A stretch of 64,000 nucleotides of DNA from Hyperoplus lanceolatus (taxonomy: Eukaryota; Chordata; Actinopteri; Uranoscopiformes; Ammodytidae): assembly GCA_026929865.2 (NCBI GenBank), contig CM049414.1, positions 20,073,501 to 20,137,500 on the forward strand, written 5' to 3'. Positions 59,411-64,000 of this stretch are shown one piece after another. A program made the position numbers and the translations under genes. The first letter of the stretch is position 1; each line of letters starts with the position of its first letter. The notes under the pieces were generated by a model. That model saw only the letters and a program-made list of their open reading frames with translations, was not told where the DNA came from and ran no database searches.

Positions 59411-60130
59411 TAAAATAATCACACTTTTACACCTTCGACACACTTGTGTGTCCATGAGAAATGAGCCTATAAAAATTATATAAAGTATTGTTTTTGTTAA
59501 AAAAAAAATACATTTTATTTTAAACCAGCATCAGAACTAAACATACATATAAAATATTAATGTATTTTTTTGTTAATTAACTCTTTAATTGACATGATTT
59601 GACAATCAAAACCCCTTTTTATCGGTTGAAATATGCAAAATATGATTTATTTTCAAAAAACGTTATGCAAAATGGACTATTTATGGTTTGGTTATTGCAG
59701 GCTAGTGTGTGTGAAAGATTAGCAGCAAATGTATTAATTTGCATTTTCTATTTTTATGCAGTGCCATTTTTCATAAAATACTCACACTTTTACACCTTCG
59801 ACACAATTATGTGTCCATGAGAAATGAGCCTATAAAAATGATATAAAGTATTGTTTTTATAAAAAAAAAAAAAAATCAGATTTTATTTTAAACCAGTATC
59901 AGAATTAATCATACATATAAAATATTAATGTATTTTTTGTTAAATTAACCCTTTAATTAACATGATTTGACATGCAAAACACCCTTTGTATGGTTCAAAA
60001 TAAGAAATAAGCCTATAAAAATTAAATTAGATTTTTTTATTCAATTATTTTACATTTTATTTAACCAGCATCAGAACTTATCACACATATACAAATATAA
60101 ATGATTTTCTTTTTAAATGAACCCTTTAAA
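59411..60130 (+). repeat. Tandem repeat in the piggyBac 3-prime region
   Basis: A 363-bp unit (CACACTTTTACACCTTCGAC, GAAATGAGCCTATAAAAAT, ACCAGCATCAGAACT) occurs at about 59411 and 59774. A third, diverged half-unit starts at about 60000. It is AT-rich and non-coding, and is probably subterminal sequence of the piggyBac element. Confidence 0.75.
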
Positions 60131-61603
60131 CAAAATACAACAAATGAACAACATAGACCTACCTTAGGCCAAACATTTAAATGCAAGAACTGCAAACATT
60201 ACTGTAGTGCTCTCTGCAGACAAACTTTCCGCACAACTTGCAGCTGATGCTTGCAACTTTGCGTGTCGTACAGAGCGCCAGGGGTGTAAAGTAGCGAATT
60301 ACATTTACTCGCGTTCCTGTAATTGAGTAGTATTTTCTTGTACTTGTAATTTTTTAAGTGATTTTTAAAACCTATACTTTTACTTTAACTTTGAGTATGT
60401 TTATTTTTAAGTATTGTACTTCGCTACATTTTATATCACCTGCGTTACTGAGTAAAAAAATAGATAAGGAAAGGAGAGAAAAGAAAAGAAATATCGCGGG
60501 GGGCTTTTATTTTTACGGCACAATACCGGAAACTAACACAGAGAATGATCGACAGGATCATTGCGACTAAATGATAACAAACATTGCTTCCCTCTATCAT
60601 TAAAACAAAATAATCCTAGTTAAACTGTCATTGTACCGCACGTGAAGACGTAAAGGCTTTTAAATGCAGCAAACCCTTCATCCAGCCGTGCGATCGGCCC
60701 CTCCCTCACCTAGCTTTCAGTTTAACAGTGCAGAGTAGGATGGAGACGGTGCGTGTTGCCGGGAGCTTTGAAAAACTTCCAGAAGACGGCAGAAAGTCAG
60801 CCTTTGCTCGAGAAGAAAGGTAAAAGTAATAGGCTAAAACAATGTGCAAGATATGTTGTGCGCGGACACGCGAGTCAGATGACATGCGCGACCGTGAGAG
60901 AAAAAAAGTCATATGCGAGTGCGACCCAGCTGCACCTCAAAACATCACGACCAATTAGTTTACTCACTTTAAGTCAAATCCAAGTGGTCTATGACCAAGC
61001 AATAAATGAATAAAAAACACTGGAAGTTTAAAGCTCCTTGACTCTTGCCACCACAACAGTCATCAATTAAGAACACTGTAGCCTACAATGCAACTTGCTT
61101 ATCCAGCCAGCTCCATGAGATATACATTAAAATATGCCCCCACATTCTTGCTAGCAAAAGAAGTGCCCTATCAACAATATTTGCAACGGTTTATTTTGAT
61201 TTTGACACTTATTTTATTTAATTATAAAAAATATGTTTTACTTATTATATTATTATCCATTTGCATTTTCCTGGTTTTCAGTTCAATTAGGACATGTTTA
61301 AAGTCAAAAGTCATGGTTTCAAATGTTAGATAAGTGCACATTGCAGTTCTTAAATCAATGAATAATTGTCTAATAATTGTGATTACACAATGTCAATCAA
61401 AATAATCATGATTTTTGTCAAAATCGAGCAGCCTAACCTTGCAATGTCCATGGTTTAGATCAATTGTACACAATTACATAATTAGAACTGCAGCTGCAGT
61501 CTGTTTAGGTTTGTAGACCGGTTACTTTCCCATTCCCCCATTAACAGACTATTTGCTCCATATTTGCTTATCTAAAGGATAATGACACAGTATACATCCA
61601 TAC

Positions 61604-62545
61604 TAGGGCTGTCACTTTTTATTCGAAGTTCGAACATTCGTTCGAAGTTGGGGTGAAAAGTTCGAATTCGAATTGTATTTCTCCATTCGGACTGTGTGCT
61701 GCCCATGGACAGTATATAAAATAGTGTGCTGCCGTCTCATAAGCATTTAAAGTAGTTTCCCTTTTGACCCAGCAGAGGGCGCTTTCTAACTGTCCTATCA
61801 GTTTGACCTGTTGTAACCCCTCTTGACCCATCAGTAAACAAAGCTAATGTTAATCATGATGTTCATCTGTTGCTTTGCGACCAGAATGGACCATAGTGAG
61901 CATTGTCGGCCTGGACGATCACCAGGACATATGAGCAGCAGCGTGTGGGAGTATGTGGGTTCAACACCGGGGACGTTACGAAGACCTGTCGTACTTTTCA
62001 AAGACGTCAATTTGCAGCTTCCCCGCTAGCTTAGCCGAGCGGAGCAGCGCAGCGCCCAGTGTACAGGTACAGGCCTTTCTTTATGTGTCCATGGAACTAC
62101 AGCCCTGTGTGAGTTAGATTCTCTGCCCGAGCCGGAAGGGCTTCCGTTTTAGTAATGTTATAAGAGACAACACTGCGCGCACGGTGTGTCTCCTACGGCA
62201 GCACCGCCTTCAAGCCGATCGTCATTACTGCTGCTCTCAGTGCTTTGCGGCTCCTCCCTGTGCTGTACTGACGGAGGCTGTGTTGCGCCGCTCATTAAGT
62301 TCTCTTCTGAACAGATTTCTGTCATTCAAACAACGCAGATTTGTGTTTTAAAACTTAAATTATAGCAGCCAACTTATTAAAAAATAAGGGTTTAAAATCA
62401 GGCGCGTGCCTAAATAAGAAATACGATTAATAGAATGGGCCGGGCTTGGACAGAACACTGGGGGAATATATTCGAATATATTCGAATTAATTAGGGACAT
62501 TCGAAATTCGTTCGAATTTCATTTTTGGAAAAAGTGACAGCCCTA
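61604..62545. mobile_element. 942-bp hAT element nested in the larger hAT
   Basis: TAGGGCTGTCAC and GTGACAGCCCTA inverted ends with a perfect 8-bp duplication ATCCATAC (61596-61603 and 62546-62553). Subterminal TTCGAA/TTCGAATTCGAA words occur at both ends. The middle is non-coding. It is the youngest layer of the three-element nest. Confidence 0.93.
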
Positions 62546-62639
62546 ATCCATACATGTGTGGTGACATGATTTGTTTAATTTGTGCACTTTAATTTATAAA
62601 AGTATTGCAAATCGAGTCTGAAGACTTTTTTGTTTCCAT

Positions 62640-62815
62640 TTTAACCTGTAATTTTCATTTTATTTGCTTCTTTTATTTGCTTTTTTGCTTCTTTTATTCG
62701 CTTTTAAATGTTTCCTAATGTGTTTTATGTATTCTTATCTTGCCCCTGTAAAGCACTTTGAGTGGCCTTGTGTCTGAATTGTGCTATATAAATAAACTTG
62801 CCTTGCCTTGCCTAT
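62640..62815 (+). repeat. Retroposon 3-prime tail with TTGCC repeats
   Basis: GCCCCTGTAAAGCACTTTGA, then GTGGCCTTGTGTCTGAATTG, TGCTATATAAATAAAC and (TTGCC)n. Same family as 45790-45925. It lies within the 2.8-kb hAT element. Confidence 0.65.
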
Positions 62816-63722
62816 TGATTAAACAAAACTAGTTTGAGATTTATATCCCCTTGTATATAGAATGCCCTACACTGAAGACACCCCTGCCCCCTCCCGCTGT
62901 TAAAAAGTAACTAGTAACTTGTACTTTAAGTACATTTTAAATCAGCTACTTTTTCACTTTTACTTCATTAGATTTTTAGACCAGTACTTTTACTTTTACT
63001 TAAGTACAATTTCATCCAAGTAATCATACTTTTACTTGAGTAGAATATTTTTGTACTCTTTCCACCTCTGCAGAGCGCACACTGCCTCCTTGCACGGTCG
63101 GTTGGCGAGCGGCTTGGACCTGCTGCGCTTGTGGTGGGGTTACCTGCCTGTGCCCCTAGAACCAGGCTGGCGGCCCATGGTGCATTAGGGAGGCGCTGTC
63201 TTCGGGCCATCTTTGGAGCTACCAAGCTCTTCGCCAGCTCGACCAGGAAAAGCCTACGCTTGTGGGATTTCCCCTGGTGCCATGCCGGATCAATAGCCTT
63301 CCATACGATGTAGGCGTTCAGTGCGCTGATGTCCACAATGTTGAAAAATAGTGCCAAGGAAGAAGTACCGGAGCGTCTGGTCGTTTGACGGTGCCCAGTG
63401 GATGAGGCCGTTATTGGACCCCCATAGCTGGTCCGGACGAGCCTCCTCTTCCCCTGAATCGGATGCTTCACTGGTGCTGGCGGAGGATGTGTCAGGGTCC
63501 GGATGGTAGTCCAAGTCTGCATCCTCATCCGCCGTATCCGTATCGGAGTCTGATGTGCAATCTGCCTCCTCGGGTTCTTTGTCCGTCTCCATGACCATAA
63601 GCCGCGCTTCCTTGGTACAGTATAGTCTCTCCATGATGCAAGGTAAGAAATGAGAAATGAGGAGCATTGTGCACCTGTCTAAACAAAGTCTGCGTATATT
63701 TTGATTCTCACGGCGGCATTAA

Positions 63723-64000
63723 CTTTCATGTTCTGGGAAAGGACCTGAGTTTCATTTATATCAAAGTTGTGCAAGGGGTAGATGTCTGTTTTAAGTAGTT
63801 AATAACAAAAAAAATGTGGTGCTTTGAACTTTTGCATGAAAAATGCACATGAATGGAATGGTATGGATAAAGGCCATTTGAAAGCACCTGCGCTTCAACC
63901 CATTCGCTCATACGGTAATAAAGTGTGCATGCTGAAGACCCGCGCGTGCACCTACACAAACTTTGATGTGCATTCATTCCCACACACACCTACTCGCACA
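63723..64000. other. Right edge, nothing assigned
   Basis: No exon was recognised. Missing upstream exons of the acidic gene, if they exist, would lie here or beyond the window. Confidence 0.4.

Larger units (their letters stand above)
60279..63070. mobile_element. 2.8-kb hAT element inserted in the piggyBac relic
   Basis: Begins CAGGGGTGTAAAGTAGCG; the complement of its other end reads CAGAGGTGGAAAGAGTAC. A perfect 8-bp duplication CAGAGCGC flanks it (60271-60278 and 63071-63078). It carries the ACTTTTACTT subterminal words of its group. The interior holds a GC-richer leader-like stretch (about 60690-60910), a 942-bp hAT insertion and a retroposon tail. No transposase was recognised, so it is probably non-autonomous or gutted. 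Confidence 0.88.
59391..63722 (-). mobile_element. piggyBac relic, internally deleted and split by a hAT element
   Basis: The minus strand carries a piggyBac transposase N-terminus from about 63634 (MERLYCTKEARL, then a long Asp/Glu/Ser region and NGLIHWAPSNDQT). It continues, in another frame, into the late part FFNIVDISALNAYIVWKAID and the start of a cysteine-rich domain (RQCALC). The rest of that domain (CKLCGKFVCREHYSNVCSSC, followed by a stop) lies at about 60180-60270, on the far side of the inserted hAT element. The DDD catalytic core is deleted. TTAACCCTTCC at 59391 fits a piggyBac end. The other boundary (TTAA at 63719-63722) is a guess because its termini do not match. Confidence 0.72.

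Overview
The window is nuclear DNA of a ray-finned fish, probably a percomorph. The genes have many short GT-AG introns and teleost gene content. The flanks carry tRNA-derived SINEs, hAT, piggyBac and Tc1 elements, small inverted-repeat elements and long CA/TG microsatellites. There are no operons, CRISPR arrays or bacterial features. All exon models below were read by hand from frame, splice sites and recalled homologues.

Layout. 1-5.4 kb: no gene, with fragments of a hAT-like and a piggyBac element. 5.4-17.5 kb: a clade A serpin cluster on the minus strand. It holds a decayed alpha-1-antitrypsin copy (5.4-6.4 kb), an intact alpha-1-antitrypsin gene (7.2-9.2 kb) and a second secreted serpin whose hinge looks non-inhibitory (12.5-17.5 kb). 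18.8-23.9 kb (minus): clmn (calmin), with two calponin-homology domains, a long acidic middle and a C-terminal membrane anchor in a separate last exon. 28.9-31.5 kb: a divergent pair, the intronless prkrip1 (minus) and glrx5 (plus, mitochondrial monothiol glutaredoxin). 34.3-40.6 kb (minus): ints9 in 17 coding exons, 658 residues. 42.1-50.8 kb (plus): pafah2 in 10 coding exons, 402 residues, with an intact Ser-Asp-His triad. The large introns of pafah2 are full of nested transposons.

53.1-59.3 kb (minus): the most unusual locus. Seventeen small exons of 15-92 bp alternate strictly between two phase types and give one continuous 351-codon acidic frame ending in EEQPEE. Exon pairs and larger exon blocks are tandemly repeated. 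I cannot name this gene, and no single-frame scan would show it. 59.4-63.7 kb is a three-layer transposon nest: a piggyBac relic split by a 2.8 kb hAT element, which is itself split by a 0.94 kb hAT element.

The order SERPINA cluster - CLMN - GLRX5 matches the gene neighbourhood I recall from human 14q32. PRKRIP1, INTS9 and PAFAH2 lie on other human chromosomes, so the right half reflects fish-lineage rearrangement. The genes are unrelated housekeeping or liver genes and not a pathway. Their visible links are shared intergenic promoters (prkrip1/glrx5, ints9/pafah2) and the serpin tandem array.
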